From CAYZBF01 sp964476585 (GTDB taxonomy: Bacteria > Hydrothermota > UBA3072): 64,000 nt of DNA. Positions 25,453 to 34,602 of the stretch are shown here, one piece after another (position 1 is the first letter of the stretch; every line of letters begins with the position of its first letter). The stretch is taken from NCBI GenBank assembly GCA_964476585.1, contig CAYZBF010000003.1:1-64000 (forward strand). The letters are read 5' to 3'. The translations under genes and the position numbers were made by a program. The notes beneath the pieces are model-generated. The model did no database searches. It was not told where the DNA came from and worked only from the letters and a program-made list of their open reading frames with translations.

Positions 25453-25540
25453 GTTATATAACTGTATCAAATAAAAGTCAAGTTATCCAATGTCAAAATC
25501 AAAAGGATTTAACGATTTCTGAGTTTATAAATAATGTGTT
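25453..25540. repeat. Dispersed promoter repeat, copy E (weaker)
   Basis: Minus-strand promoter TTGACT, 17-bp spacer, TATAAC (25453-25481), then a flank with CAAAATCAAAAGGATTT where copies A-C have AAATGCAAGGGCTTT. Confidence 0.45.
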
Positions 25541-25651
25541 ACACTTAACAACCTAGGAACCAAGAACCTACTTCTAAAAATCAGCGTTGGGATCTTGAGA
25601 TCGGTATTAATTTTATCAACTTCTATGCAAGAAATATATCAAGATTCTTAA

Positions 25652-26692
25652 CTACACCTCCTCCATCACTTGACGCAATGCCAACAATGTCACGTCGATA
25701 TCTTCAGAACTTATACCATAATGGGGCACCATTCTAAAGCGAGATGGATCTGTTTGCAACAACTTGATTCCTTTTTCTCCAAGCTTTGACAAAAACTCAT
25801 CTGGTGTAAGTCGGTCACTAATAAGGTCGAAATAAATTATATTTGTTTTTACCCTATATATTTCAATATTAAGCCCCGGTATCTTATTAATCCCTTCAGC
25901 CAGACGATAAGCATTTCTATGATCTTCTTTTAATCGCTCCACCATATGTTCAAGACCAATAATTCCAGCACTCGCAATAATCCCGGTCTGACGCATACCT
26001 CCTCCCAGAACCTTACGAGTTCGACGGGCCTCAGCAATAAACTCTGAAGTTCCACAGACCATTGAACCAATTGGAGCAGAAAGTCCTTTAGATAAGCAGA
26101 AAATTAATGAATTGACACTACGAGTAAACCCCTTCACGTCTATCTCAAGTGCCACGGCAGCATTGAATATCCGTGCGCCATCAAGGTGAACATAGAGTCC
26201 ATGATTATTAGCAATCTCTACAACTTTATCAATATACTCAGGTGTTAAAGGAGAGCCATAGCAACGGTTATGTGTATTCTCAAGGCAAATAAGACGGGTG
26301 CGTGGCCAGTGTTCATTATCACCACGAATGGCAGCTTCGATATCTTCCAATTTCATTGTGCCATCTGGCTGATTGGGTAAGATATGGGGGTGTATTCCAC
26401 CCAGTGCTGACATTCCTCCGGCTTCGTTTATAAAAATATGGGATTGGTCACCAAGGATTACCTCCTCCCCACGGGCGCAATGAGTGAGCGTACACACAAG
26501 GTTACCCATAGTTCCACTGGGGACCAATAGGGCTTCTTCCTTTCCCACTATTCCTGCAGCCATCTCCTCAAGCCGGTTTGTTGTCAGGTCTTCACAAAAA
26601 ACATCGTCTCCTAAGGCAGCATTATATATTGCTTCTCTCATTTCATCTGTTGGTAAAGTCACAGTATCACTGCGCAAGTCTATAATATTCAT
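25652..26692 (-). CDS. Low-specificity threonine aldolase
   Basis: 346 residues, PLP-dependent. It cleaves L-threonine or allo-threonine to glycine and acetaldehyde in the cytosol. Family marks: IDLRSDTVTLPTDEM at the start, GDDVFCEDLTTNRLE, LVPSGTMGN, HLDGARIFNA with the PLP-ring Asp171, and the Schiff-base lysine in CLSKGLSAPIGS (Lys202), then GGGMRQTGIIA. GGAGG precedes the ATG by 7 nt. A CocE-type fragment lies upstream. Confidence 0.95.
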   Translation of the reverse strand: MNIIDLRSDTVTLPTDEMREAIYNAALGDDVFCEDLTTNRLEEMAAGIVGKEEALLVPSGTMGNLVCTLTHCARGEEVILGDQSHIFINEAGGMSALGGIHPHILPNQPDGTMKLEDIEAAIRGDNEHWPRTRLICLENTHNRCYGSPLTPEYIDKVVEIANNHGLYVHLDGARIFNAAVALEIDVKGFTRSVNSLIFCLSKGLSAPIGSMVCGTSEFIAEARRTRKVLGGGMRQTGIIASAGIIGLEHMVERLKEDHRNAYRLAEGINKIPGLNIEIYRVKTNIIYFDLISDRLTPDEFLSKLGEKGIKLLQTDPSRFRMVPHYGISSEDIDVTLLALRQVMEEV

Positions 26693-26744
26693 ATATTACC
26701 TCCAATTGCCACTATCTCTTTGTTTTAATACTCTTCGAATGTTA

Positions 26745-26939
26745 TTATTTAACAACGGGCAGTAAAAGCATCGAGGGGCGAGCTGCATCTTGGTAGATAT
26801 AGTTAGTTGTGACAAGACCCTTACCCTCGACATACATTGGACCACCATCATTGAGGTTGACACTGTATTTGGGATGATTGGCCGAAGAGGTGAGCAACCG
26901 TATCTTGTTGCCTTTCCGAAATGAAACAAGATCGACCAA
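26745..26939 (-). pseudogene. C-terminal fragment of a CocE/NonD hydrolase
   Basis: A 64-codon frame whose translation, FRKGNKIRLLTSSANHPKYS then NLNDGG and a closing QDAARPSMLLLPVV, corresponds to the last beta-sandwich strands of X-Pro dipeptidyl-peptidase/CocE hydrolases. The rest of that gene is not present; upstream is non-coding. A separate, full-length member of the same superfamily lies at 27524-29311, but the two C-termini differ, so this is a remnant of a distinct copy rather than a fresh duplicate. Confidence 0.6.
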
Positions 26940-27043
26940 TCCGCATTATCTTTATCTCCTTTCTTTGATTTCAAGAAATCATTAATCATCAAATTAAAAT
27001 AAGTTTCTAATTCAATTAACCATTCGAAGGGTGTTTAGTATCC

Positions 27044-27472
27044 TCATAAATGTTTCAAAACACCTTCGAAATTCCACTCTTCGCCCTTTATCAGTAAGAT
27101 CGCTTTGAGTAGCAACTTATCATTAGAAAACTGGAAGTTCCGTACCTGATCCGTACCAACCCAGTTGGGGAACTTACTTCCTTCTATATGATGCGTAACC
27201 GTCCCCTTTTCTTCATCAACACTGTATGTCCCACAGTAAGCATCAAATCCCCCGTAAGCAGATTCTATCTCTTCTGGTGAGCCACTCATGAGGTCATCCG
27301 AAGCAAATTTTTCTCGTTCAGGATTCATTAGCAATACAGACATATGACCATCAGGAGTATATATTAGCAAGCCATATAGATTTTCTCCATAAGGAAATAT
27401 TACTTCTCCTTTTTCGGTTTCTACTTTCATTGATTCAAATTTCCAGGTACCTATAAGTTTTTCTTTTTCCAT
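27044..27472 (-). CDS. Lipocalin-like domain protein
   Basis: 142 residues matching the Lipocalin_5-type family: KLIGTWKFESMKVE at the start, YGLLIYTPDGHMSVLLMNPER, an acidic turn, AYCGTYSVDEEKGTVTHHIEG, and LLLKAILLIKGEEWNFEGVL. These small beta-barrel proteins are thought to bind hydrophobic ligands; the ligand is unknown. No signal peptide, so probably cytosolic. AGGAGG precedes the ATG by 8 nt. It follows the CocE hydrolase gene on the same strand, with a 51-nt gap. Confidence 0.82.
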   Translation of the reverse strand: MEKEKLIGTWKFESMKVETEKGEVIFPYGENLYGLLIYTPDGHMSVLLMNPEREKFASDDLMSGSPEEIESAYGGFDAYCGTYSVDEEKGTVTHHIEGSKFPNWVGTDQVRNFQFSNDKLLLKAILLIKGEEWNFEGVLKHL

Positions 27473-27523
27473 ATATCTTTCCTCCTAATATATAAACAAA
27501 ATATTAACACCTATTCTAGCTCT

Positions 27524-29311
27524 TTATTCAATAATTGGCAAAATGATGTTTGAAGCATATAGTCGATTACGATATAATGTCACGTTTGGTGGTAGCATTA
27601 TTATATTCTCTTCAGTATAACTTTTATCTGCACAGGTTATAGTCACACGTATTCGGTGACCTTCTTCAAACACCTTAGAAATTGGTAATAGATCAAAGAC
27701 TAAAGCCACTGTTTCTCCTTTCGACAACGACTTTACATCTTCTTTGAAATGACGATGATATGGAAGTCCCAGATTGTTAAAATTAGGCTCTATAAGAGCT
27801 CGATGTGAGGCTCTTAGAATTCCATCTGTTATGCACTCTGATATTCCATTCTTATCAACTTCTTCTAAATATACATAGAAATCACCATCCTCTGCTGTAG
27901 ATGTTACATAGATAGTCACAAATGGATGTCCAATTATAGTGATATCTTTCTCTAAAGGTGCTGTAGTATATGTCAATCCTTTCACATCATTAGCACTCAT
28001 ATCTTCCTCTTCAGATGATGCACTGTAATCAACTAAGTATGTATCATATTCTTTATCACTTACTGGCTTCTCTACGGACAATATTCCATCATTCACAGAT
28101 TGAATGCTGCCGGATGGTCCTACATCAAAATAGTAGAGTACTTGCTTATATTCAGGTAAGGGCCATGTTTTAGCAGTATGCCATGTGAACACATCTGGCT
28201 TTTGAATTACTGCATAATGGATTGCTGGCTCATCCATGATCCCGTTATCAATATCTTTCAGCCAGTAATCGAACCATCGTAGTTGCTCGATCGAAAGCAA
28301 GTCATACCAGTCATAAGAACCATGGGACCATGGTCCTATTGTCAACTTCTGTGGGTTCTTAAGGTTTGCATACCACTGAAACATATCATGTATGTTGAAA
28401 TCATACCATCCGGCCCATTGGTATACCGGGATACCAGATTCATTAACTTCCTTTACATAAGTTCCCGGATTGTTTTCGACCCAAAACACGAGATCATTTT
28501 CTCGGGTGTCACGATATGTATACGTTTTTAGAAATACGTAAGGATCCGCATTATTTCGGTGTTCAACCCTCGTTTGTGCGAGCATCTCACCAGCGGAATC
28601 CTCGTCCACGGGCGGTGCTGCAGTCTCAATGTCCCAATAATCTAAAGAACGACTCGCGCTTTGTGCAAGTTTATCAGCAAATACACCCCCCCTATAAGTT
28701 ATTTCATAGAGATCAAAAGTGGCCATAGATGGAAAGATTGCCTTAAGATGTGGTGGAGCTTCACCAGCTGCACGGAATTGTATATAGCCAGAGTAGGAAT
28801 GACCGAACATACCCACATTGCCATCGCACCATGATTGATTTGCTATCCATTCTGTAATTTCATATGTATGCTGGGCTTCTTGCTTTGTGTTTGGACCCCT
28901 ATTCACGCTTCCGTATGAAGCCCCGGTACCCCGAGCATCCACTACCACAATAACATAACCGTGTCTGATCAGCGTTTGCAATGATGTCAATCGATCTACC
29001 ATCGAAAGTATTTTCCCATCTTCCTCACGGGCTCGATGATATCGATAATAGTTCCACACCACAGGCAACGATTCCTCCACTGGCCTCCCGTTCTTAGCAG
29101 GACGAATAATATCCATTGCCAACTTTACCCCATCTGACATTTCAAGATACATAGAAGTTCTAATCCATTCATTATATAAAGGCTTTGAATAACCTTCGTA
29201 TTTGCCAAATTCTGAAATAGCTTTGCTACTCACGCTTACCTCCCCTGCCTGAGTGCCAAAGGCAAAGAGAAACATCATGATAAGGAACCAAAATCGTACA
29301 TCTGATTTCAT
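27524..29311 (-). CDS. Secreted CocE/NonD-family hydrolase (S15-like)
   Basis: 595 residues with a signal peptide (FWFLIMMFLFAFGTQAG). Alpha/beta-hydrolase core: VVVDARGTGASYGSV (oxyanion strand) and nucleophile Ser172 in GHSYSGY, with the His region GPWSHGSYDW. The C-terminal beta-sandwich ends in EEGHRIRVTITCADKS. Family enzymes cleave acyl or X-Pro bonds (cocaine esterase, glutaryl-7-ACA acylase, dipeptidyl peptidase); the substrate here is open. Export suggests periplasmic or extracellular action. AGGAGG precedes the ATG. Confidence 0.92.
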   Translation of the reverse strand: MKSDVRFWFLIMMFLFAFGTQAGEVSVSSKAISEFGKYEGYSKPLYNEWIRTSMYLEMSDGVKLAMDIIRPAKNGRPVEESLPVVWNYYRYHRAREEDGKILSMVDRLTSLQTLIRHGYVIVVVDARGTGASYGSVNRGPNTKQEAQHTYEITEWIANQSWCDGNVGMFGHSYSGYIQFRAAGEAPPHLKAIFPSMATFDLYEITYRGGVFADKLAQSASRSLDYWDIETAAPPVDEDSAGEMLAQTRVEHRNNADPYVFLKTYTYRDTRENDLVFWVENNPGTYVKEVNESGIPVYQWAGWYDFNIHDMFQWYANLKNPQKLTIGPWSHGSYDWYDLLSIEQLRWFDYWLKDIDNGIMDEPAIHYAVIQKPDVFTWHTAKTWPLPEYKQVLYYFDVGPSGSIQSVNDGILSVEKPVSDKEYDTYLVDYSASSEEEDMSANDVKGLTYTTAPLEKDITIIGHPFVTIYVTSTAEDGDFYVYLEEVDKNGISECITDGILRASHRALIEPNFNNLGLPYHRHFKEDVKSLSKGETVALVFDLLPISKVFEEGHRIRVTITCADKSYTEENIIMLPPNVTLYRNRLYASNIILPIIE

Positions 29312-29429
29312 CTTTTCCTCCTATATTATTGCTTTCTGAATTATTGAAAAATTCGATATTTTAAAATTACTCCCCTTTCATTCTAATTTCTTCAAAAACC
29401 GATTTGGTTTCTCAAAGTATCCAAGGTTT

Positions 29430-30278
29430 TTATAATTCAATCTTCATTCCATCATAGGCAATATTTATATTCAAATCTTTGTGTTTCTTAGCCTGCTCTA
29501 ATAAAAAATCGTGATTCGCATCGTCTAGAAGGTGTCTCGTTCCTTCGATGTGGACCAAAATTGTTCTTTTTGGTTGTATCTTTCTTATAATCTCTAAGTT
29601 TTCTTCAAAGCTTATATGGTCGTGCCATGCATGGTTGTTTGGTAATTTTGCTCTTATTTCTTTTGTATTTCCAAACCAACCAATCTCCATTAAGAGTAAA
29701 TCCAGATTTTGATAGTATTTATCCAGGGATATATCAAAAACTGAGCAGGGGGCGTAAACTGCTCTTTTCCCATCTTGTTCTATCAGATATCCGTATCTAA
29801 CCCTATCTTTTCTTTTGAAATCTAAGGGAGTTATTGAAATTGAGCCCACTTTTATAGAAACTCTATCGTGAACTTTATTTATTCTTATGTACCCAATATT
29901 TTCATAAAAGAAAAGCGAATAGCAATATCTTTTAAAATCTAAAATACTATTCTCTGGTAAATAAACATTCACAGGTTCTTTCTTCGGTTCATCTGAATAA
30001 GAAAATCTAATATGCTCAAAGATTCGTAGACCTTGTGTGTGGTCGGGATGCCAATGCGTGTAGAATACGTGCTTGACTTGTTTAATTTTCTCTCTTTCAA
30101 TTTGAATCCTTATCTCTTCAGGGGTATCGAAAAGGATTGACTGCTCTTCCACGAACATTGATGGACCGGTTCTTGACCAGGGAATTCCTTTTTTTCTCGC
30201 TTTAGAACAATTTTCGCAATTGCAAAAAGGTCTCGGTAATGATACACTTCCACCAGAACCTAAAATTATAAGTTTCAT
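29430..30278 (-). CDS. MBL-fold metallohydrolase (PhnP-like)
   Basis: 282 residues. It starts MKLIILGSGGSVSLPRPFCN with CNCENC cysteines typical of PhnP-like enzymes, then the metal site HWHPDH (75-80), later HAWHDH and VHIEGTRH histidines. Likely a phosphodiesterase acting on cyclic or nucleotide-like phosphodiesters; the exact substrate is unknown. No Shine-Dalgarno directly precedes the ATG, although a GGAGG occurs about 35 nt upstream. A promoter lies at 30361-30389. Confidence 0.85.
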   Translation of the reverse strand: MKLIILGSGGSVSLPRPFCNCENCSKARKKGIPWSRTGPSMFVEEQSILFDTPEEIRIQIEREKIKQVKHVFYTHWHPDHTQGLRIFEHIRFSYSDEPKKEPVNVYLPENSILDFKRYCYSLFFYENIGYIRINKVHDRVSIKVGSISITPLDFKRKDRVRYGYLIEQDGKRAVYAPCSVFDISLDKYYQNLDLLLMEIGWFGNTKEIRAKLPNNHAWHDHISFEENLEIIRKIQPKRTILVHIEGTRHLLDDANHDFLLEQAKKHKDLNINIAYDGMKIEL

Positions 30279-30360
30279 ATTTACATCAAAATGAGAAAAA
30301 GGGGATCTATATTACCTCCTCCAAAACATCCATACTTTAACTTAAATCTTTCTTATATAA

Positions 30361-30389
30361 TCCATAAAGAAAAGACAATCAAAAGTCAA
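30361..30389 (-). promoter_or_regulatory. Promoter of the MBL-fold gene
   Basis: TTGACT, 17-bp spacer starting TTTGATTGTC, then TATGGA. The spacer shares its start with the accessory-region promoter family. Confidence 0.5.
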
Positions 30390-31038
30390 CTATATTATTT
30401 ACGGAAAAGTTCATGCACTTGGTGGTACAGTTAGGGAGTAAAAAGATAATATCAAAGGATAGAGTTAGAGAATTAGAAAAAACGGAAAAATATGATGGCA
30501 CTCAGAGAACAAAGATCACAAATATAGATTGAATTTCAAATTTATGAGCATCGATTGATAGAACAAAATAATTTAACTATCCGAAAAACTTCTTCACTTT
30601 CACAGCAACATACACATTCCTACTCACAAAAACACTTTTTAAAGAATAACGGACACCGATAATAACTTTTACTATCTTATTTACACCTGTCAGACTTCTT
30701 TAAGACATCCATTAGATAATATAAAACTATTGGTGAATCTTTCGAGATTCCTTACTTCTTTATGAACACCCCCTTCCTTATATAAATTTTTATAAGTTTA
30801 TGATAATAAAAAGCTACTCCCAACTATTTTGTCAAGATATACCAATATTTTTATATACTTAATGCACTTGTTTATGATTACTTCAAATAATTTTTCAAGA
30901 CTAAAGCAACTTTTTACCTGTCGATATATTTCCAAACTTCAATACTTCCAGCTTTATTTTATGTATAAAAAAATTCAAATTATAGAGAGAAGAGAATGGG
31001 AAGATAAGTTGGGGGCTTGATGATGGAAGGCTGATTTA
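30390..31038. other. Long gene-free stretch
   Basis: About 650 bp of very AT-rich DNA. The only plus-strand frame of note (30829-31020) has no ribosome-binding site or protein-like composition. No RNA gene or repeat was recognised. It marks the change from the accessory to the core part of the window. Confidence 0.4.
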
Positions 31039-31875
31039 TTACTGGATAACCTTTTCTATACCAAGGGCCTCAAGGTAGGCATTTATTCGGTCTTTTTCAG
31101 TGGTCTGCTTAGGGGTAGATATAGCCTTTGTAGCTTTCTTAAGAGGTTCTCCAACCCAAAAACCTATCCAATCGCCTTCGCCTTCTCCTAATAAGAATCC
31201 ATTTACTGAACCAGTCATATTACCTGTTTCTCCAGCTACTGGCATCACCCCAGAGAAAGGATATGCCTCAAAGTAAACGCTATAATAGGCAGCATCTGGA
31301 GCATCGAAAACACCCCCGGGAATAGTATGAGAAGTAGAAGTGACGTACCTAACTGTATCATAATTCCACACTATCCATGAACCAGTTGAATCATAGGCAT
31401 CCAGATCATAATACACTCCATAATAATCTGCGTCTTGTGCTGCATGCCAGGTGACGGTGACAGTCCCTCCTAATGGTAGTGTATCATTATAATCTGGATC
31501 TATAATAGAGGTTGCACCAGGTAAAGTTATCGTTCCCTCACAATCCCCTACATCGGATGTAAGTTCTATAGTAAAATCCTCTAGAGAGTCTACGTAGATA
31601 GTATCATCAAAAATTATAATTCCATTATAAAGATCCTTGTATGGGAAGGTATGAGAAAGTGTATCCCATTCTATGACCACATCTGATTGTGCGATATTTG
31701 CGATAGGATCGGAAGTCAGAATTGCCTCCTCCCAATCTCCACTCGTCCAGCACATAAAAATAGCCTGTAATGCCTCTTCTTCCTTAGTGCAACCTGTAGT
31801 AAATACAGAAAAGACTATCAGTATCGCCACAAGCACAATTCCACTCATCACGATTCTTGGATTCCTTCTTATCAT
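31039..31875 (-). CDS. Lipoprotein of unknown function
   Basis: 278 residues. Lipoprotein signal with lipobox FTTGC (Cys near 29), then a helical acidic start (KEEEALQAIFMCWTSGDWEE) and a beta-rich, Asp/Tyr-rich body with a fibronectin-like stretch (LPLGGTVTVTWHAAQDADYYGVYYD). It is anchored in the envelope, probably facing the periplasm or surface. AAAAAGGAGG precedes the ATG; promoter at 31943-31970. The style is similar to the lipoprotein at 53214-54068, but they are not obvious paralogues. Confidence 0.75.
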   Translation of the reverse strand: MIRRNPRIVMSGIVLVAILIVFSVFTTGCTKEEEALQAIFMCWTSGDWEEAILTSDPIANIAQSDVVIEWDTLSHTFPYKDLYNGIIIFDDTIYVDSLEDFTIELTSDVGDCEGTITLPGATSIIDPDYNDTLPLGGTVTVTWHAAQDADYYGVYYDLDAYDSTGSWIVWNYDTVRYVTSTSHTIPGGVFDAPDAAYYSVYFEAYPFSGVMPVAGETGNMTGSVNGFLLGEGEGDWIGFWVGEPLKKATKAISTPKQTTEKDRINAYLEALGIEKVIQ

Positions 31876-31942
31876 TATGCCTCCTTTTTAAGTTTTTACA
31901 ACGAATATCAACAAAAAAACTAGCCCCCAACTTTTCTGCCTA

Positions 31943-31970
31943 AATATATTATAAATTTGTGAGAAGTCAA
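31943..31970 (-). promoter_or_regulatory. Promoter of the lipoprotein gene
   Basis: TTGACT, 16-bp spacer, TATATT on the minus strand, about 65 nt before the gene. Confidence 0.55.
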
Positions 31971-32172
31971 TGTTATACCCATAATTATTAGAAAGATTAG
32001 ACACATTTCAGTATGAGCAACTTCTAAAAAAATGAGATTACTTTGTTGAGGTCTAGCAGGTAGCAAGCACTCGTAATGACAAGCTCTAACGCCTGGGATA
32101 TCTCTTAAATGGTTAAATAATCAAAGGGGGAATATGAGATAGTGTGACTAATTTTACATTTTGCACTTCTTG

Positions 32173-32202
32173 CCCTGTTAGATATAAAATTATCTAACAG
32201 GG
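32173..32202. terminator. Perfect 12-bp hairpin downstream of the Bat operon
   Basis: CCCTGTTAGATA (32173-32184) and its exact complement TATCTAACAGGG (32191-32202), with a 6-base loop, 38 nt beyond the batE stop. On the minus strand no U tract follows, so it may stop transcription or protect the transcript's 3' end. On the plus strand T-rich DNA does follow. Confidence 0.6.
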
Positions 32203-32240
32203 TGAACATTTTTCATTTTACAACGGAGCGCAGTGTCCTA

Positions 32241-32939
32241 CTATGGTAAGACACGAGTGGCAAATGCGCTGTCCACCCATCCACCTTCACCAGAATGTAG
32301 ATGTATGAGCCACCAACCACTACTCTCCCTCACAATATAACCCTCCTCTGCTTCATCCATCTTTAAGAGCTCCTTAAATTGCTCTCCTGGTCCGCTGAAG
32401 GCAACAGAGCTCTTAGTTAGAACAACCCACTTAGATTGCACCCTCCCCCACCAAACTCCAAAACCAATTACAGAAAATATAAATACTATACCGGCTAAAA
32501 AGAGAAGTGGATTGGTGGGAAATGGTATAGGGCGGACCGACTGAATCAATCGTATTGAAATGAGTATTATAAGGATGGCAAAAGAAGAAAGCAAAAGATA
32601 GGAAAAATCCCTGAGAGATATTCGATCAATCATGCCTACTATCCAGGAAATAAATGGATTAGGTCTTTCTTCGCTTTTGGTAAAGAGTGAAAGATTATGC
32701 TGGATATTGGGGTCATTTGGGGAAAGAAACCAACCCTTACGGTAATTTAGCAGAGCCTTCCCGTATTCTCCCATCCTATAGTAACAGTTCCCTATATCAA
32801 GATAGAGATTTGGACTGGATATACCGGAATAAAGGTATTGGTTATATTCCTCCAATGCTTTTTCATACAATCCCTTTTTATAAAAATCCTCTGCAGTAGT
32901 GGCGGGAAGGGATAATAGTATTACACTAATGTAGATCAC
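32241..32939 (-). CDS. BatE-like TPR and SH3 protein
   Basis: 232 residues. Signal-like start (MIYISVILLSLPATTA), two TPR units (EDFYKKGLYEKALEEYNQYL; PNLYLDIGNCYYRMGEYGKA), two membrane segments at about 105-155, and a C-terminal SH3-like domain (GEQFKELLKMDEAEEGYIVRE..GWWLIHL). This is the BatE layout, the last member of the Bat set. It overlaps BatD by 14 nt. The proteins are thought to act together at the inner membrane in stress tolerance. Confidence 0.85.
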   Translation of the reverse strand: MIYISVILLSLPATTAEDFYKKGLYEKALEEYNQYLYSGISSPNLYLDIGNCYYRMGEYGKALLNYRKGWFLSPNDPNIQHNLSLFTKSEERPNPFISWIVGMIDRISLRDFSYLLLSSFAILIILISIRLIQSVRPIPFPTNPLLFLAGIVFIFSVIGFGVWWGRVQSKWVVLTKSSVAFSGPGEQFKELLKMDEAEEGYIVRESSGWWLIHLHSGEGGWVDSAFATRVLP

Positions 32940-34602
32940 GAATCAACCCCTTCAATTTCTCAAGGTCATGACCCATTTCCTCTCTGTCAGGTAGAGTAGG
33001 TGCAAATCGAAACTTTTCGCTTCGCTTAAGTATCAAATCTATTCCAGAAAGGAACTCATCTTTGATATTTCTATTCTGTAATTCCTTTAATAACTCATCT
33101 CGACGGAGGCTGAATGCGTTTATCCTAAATCGGAGTTTCAGAAACTTCAAGAGAAGGCGACTCAATTCCTCATAAAAGAGCTCCGCTCTATCCGGGGTAG
33201 CTTCATTCTGGAGTCTTTTAAACCCTCTCTGCAACTCGGCAGGGATAGCCTTTATTCTTGCATAATCAATATCCTTAAGGATCTTTTTTCTCTCCCAGAC
33301 ATAATACACTGATGCAGCCAGGATAGCCAAGGGGAGTAATAAGTAGAGAAGTAGGAAACGAGGGATAAGCGGAATAGAGCGCTCATCTACCGGCATAATA
33401 AATGCAATGTCCTCACGTCTTACATTCAACGTATCGCTCTTTCTTCGGGAAGGTAGAACGATTATCCTGAAAGGCCCAACAATCTTCTCTACAAAACCCT
33501 TCTTTTGGGGATTGAAGAATGCCCACTTAAGTGCAGGTATCTCCAGAAAACCCGACTCCTCTGGGGTAATTAGATAGGTGAGAATGCGTTCTCCTTTTAT
33601 GGTGCCACCTTCTATCCTCGTTCTCTCCTCAGATTCTGGCCTGAACACACCCATCCTTCTCGTATTAGGGAGTTCTGGAGGTGATAAAAGGGGAAGGTTT
33701 CCGGCACCTATGATCTTTAATCGGAGGGGGAATGGAGTGCCCGCTTCAACAGTTGATGTATCCAGTTCCACACCCATTTCAAAGTCACCTACGGCGTCTA
33801 TAAATCCTTCTGGTTGACCTTCAGGAAATGGCTTAACTCTTATTTCTTTCCCCTGGGAAGAAATCCTTCTGGTCTCACCAAAAAGGGAGAATATATCTCC
33901 ACCTAACACCACATCCATTTCTAAAGGCGCAATCTTTATCTCTCTCTCCTTGAGAGGAAATATCAGATCCTGTTTAATGAGGGCTTTCGAATATTCAATG
34001 CCATTTCTAACAGTTTTTTTGAAATTTAGCCGCTTCGGAGAAGAGACCTCTTCCACCCATACATTATCATATTTGGGAAGAGAGGCGAGATTTACATCCT
34101 GCAGATTGACCCGAGTATATAGTTCAAAGGTAACGAGTACACCTTCTCCTGGATAAACAGCCTCGCTATTTACGGTGCATTCAATAAAAACCTGATTCTC
34201 TGGCCTCCGTACGCCACCTCTCTTCGCTGGAATTATAACCCCTTGTTCTTTGCTTTCTGTCACTTTGATTCTGACCGGATCGCTTGAATACTCTTTTCCT
34301 TCGTATTTAATGGTAAACGGCGAAATAGTGATTTCTCCTTTCTCCCGTGCCACCATTGTATAATCATAACTTATAGTTGTGGATTTAGTCATCCTTCCAT
34401 TTATAAACTGAATCTGTGTGGAATGTGAGCTGGAACTTCCAATAATATCAACACTCTCTATGCTCGGAGGATTGGGTTCGTTCACTCCTGAAAGATTCTC
34501 GCCAGTAATATTAACTGTAACAACAAAGGACTGCCCGACTCCCACATTAGTCCTATCAACTGATGCTGTAAACATAAAACCAAATAGCAGGAGGATTACC
34601 AT
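32926..34602 (-). CDS. batD: BatD (BatD/oxygen-tolerance family)
   Basis: 558 residues. Signal peptide, then repeated beta-sandwich domains (FTASVDRTNVGVGQSFVVTV; VNSEAVYPGEGVLVTFELYT; GVELDTSTVEAGTPFPLRL), a membrane anchor near 425 (LLLYLLLPLAILAASVYYVW) and a cytoplasmic helical tail. This is typical of BatD. It is a periplasmic scaffold for the VWA proteins encoded upstream. Overlaps BatC and BatE by 7 and 14 nt, so the set is translationally coupled. Confidence 0.9.
   Translation of the reverse strand: MVILLLFGFMFTASVDRTNVGVGQSFVVTVNITGENLSGVNEPNPPSIESVDIIGSSSSHSTQIQFINGRMTKSTTISYDYTMVAREKGEITISPFTIKYEGKEYSSDPVRIKVTESKEQGVIIPAKRGGVRRPENQVFIECTVNSEAVYPGEGVLVTFELYTRVNLQDVNLASLPKYDNVWVEEVSSPKRLNFKKTVRNGIEYSKALIKQDLIFPLKEREIKIAPLEMDVVLGGDIFSLFGETRRISSQGKEIRVKPFPEGQPEGFIDAVGDFEMGVELDTSTVEAGTPFPLRLKIIGAGNLPLLSPPELPNTRRMGVFRPESEERTRIEGGTIKGERILTYLITPEESGFLEIPALKWAFFNPQKKGFVEKIVGPFRIIVLPSRRKSDTLNVRREDIAFIMPVDERSIPLIPRFLLLYLLLPLAILAASVYYVWERKKILKDIDYARIKAIPAELQRGFKRLQNEATPDRAELFYEELSRLLLKFLKLRFRINAFSLRRDELLKELQNRNIKDEFLSGIDLILKRSEKFRFAPTLPDREEMGHDLEKLKGLIRDLH

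Noticed and set aside
1..31000. Integron or genomic-island interpretation of the accessory region
   Set aside because: Single-gene units with recurring promoter sequences are suggestive, but no integrase, attC-like site array, tRNA-flanking repeat or transposase was found.
30829..31020. 63-codon plus-strand frame
   Set aside because: No ribosome-binding site and low-complexity, AT-driven composition; no homology recognised.
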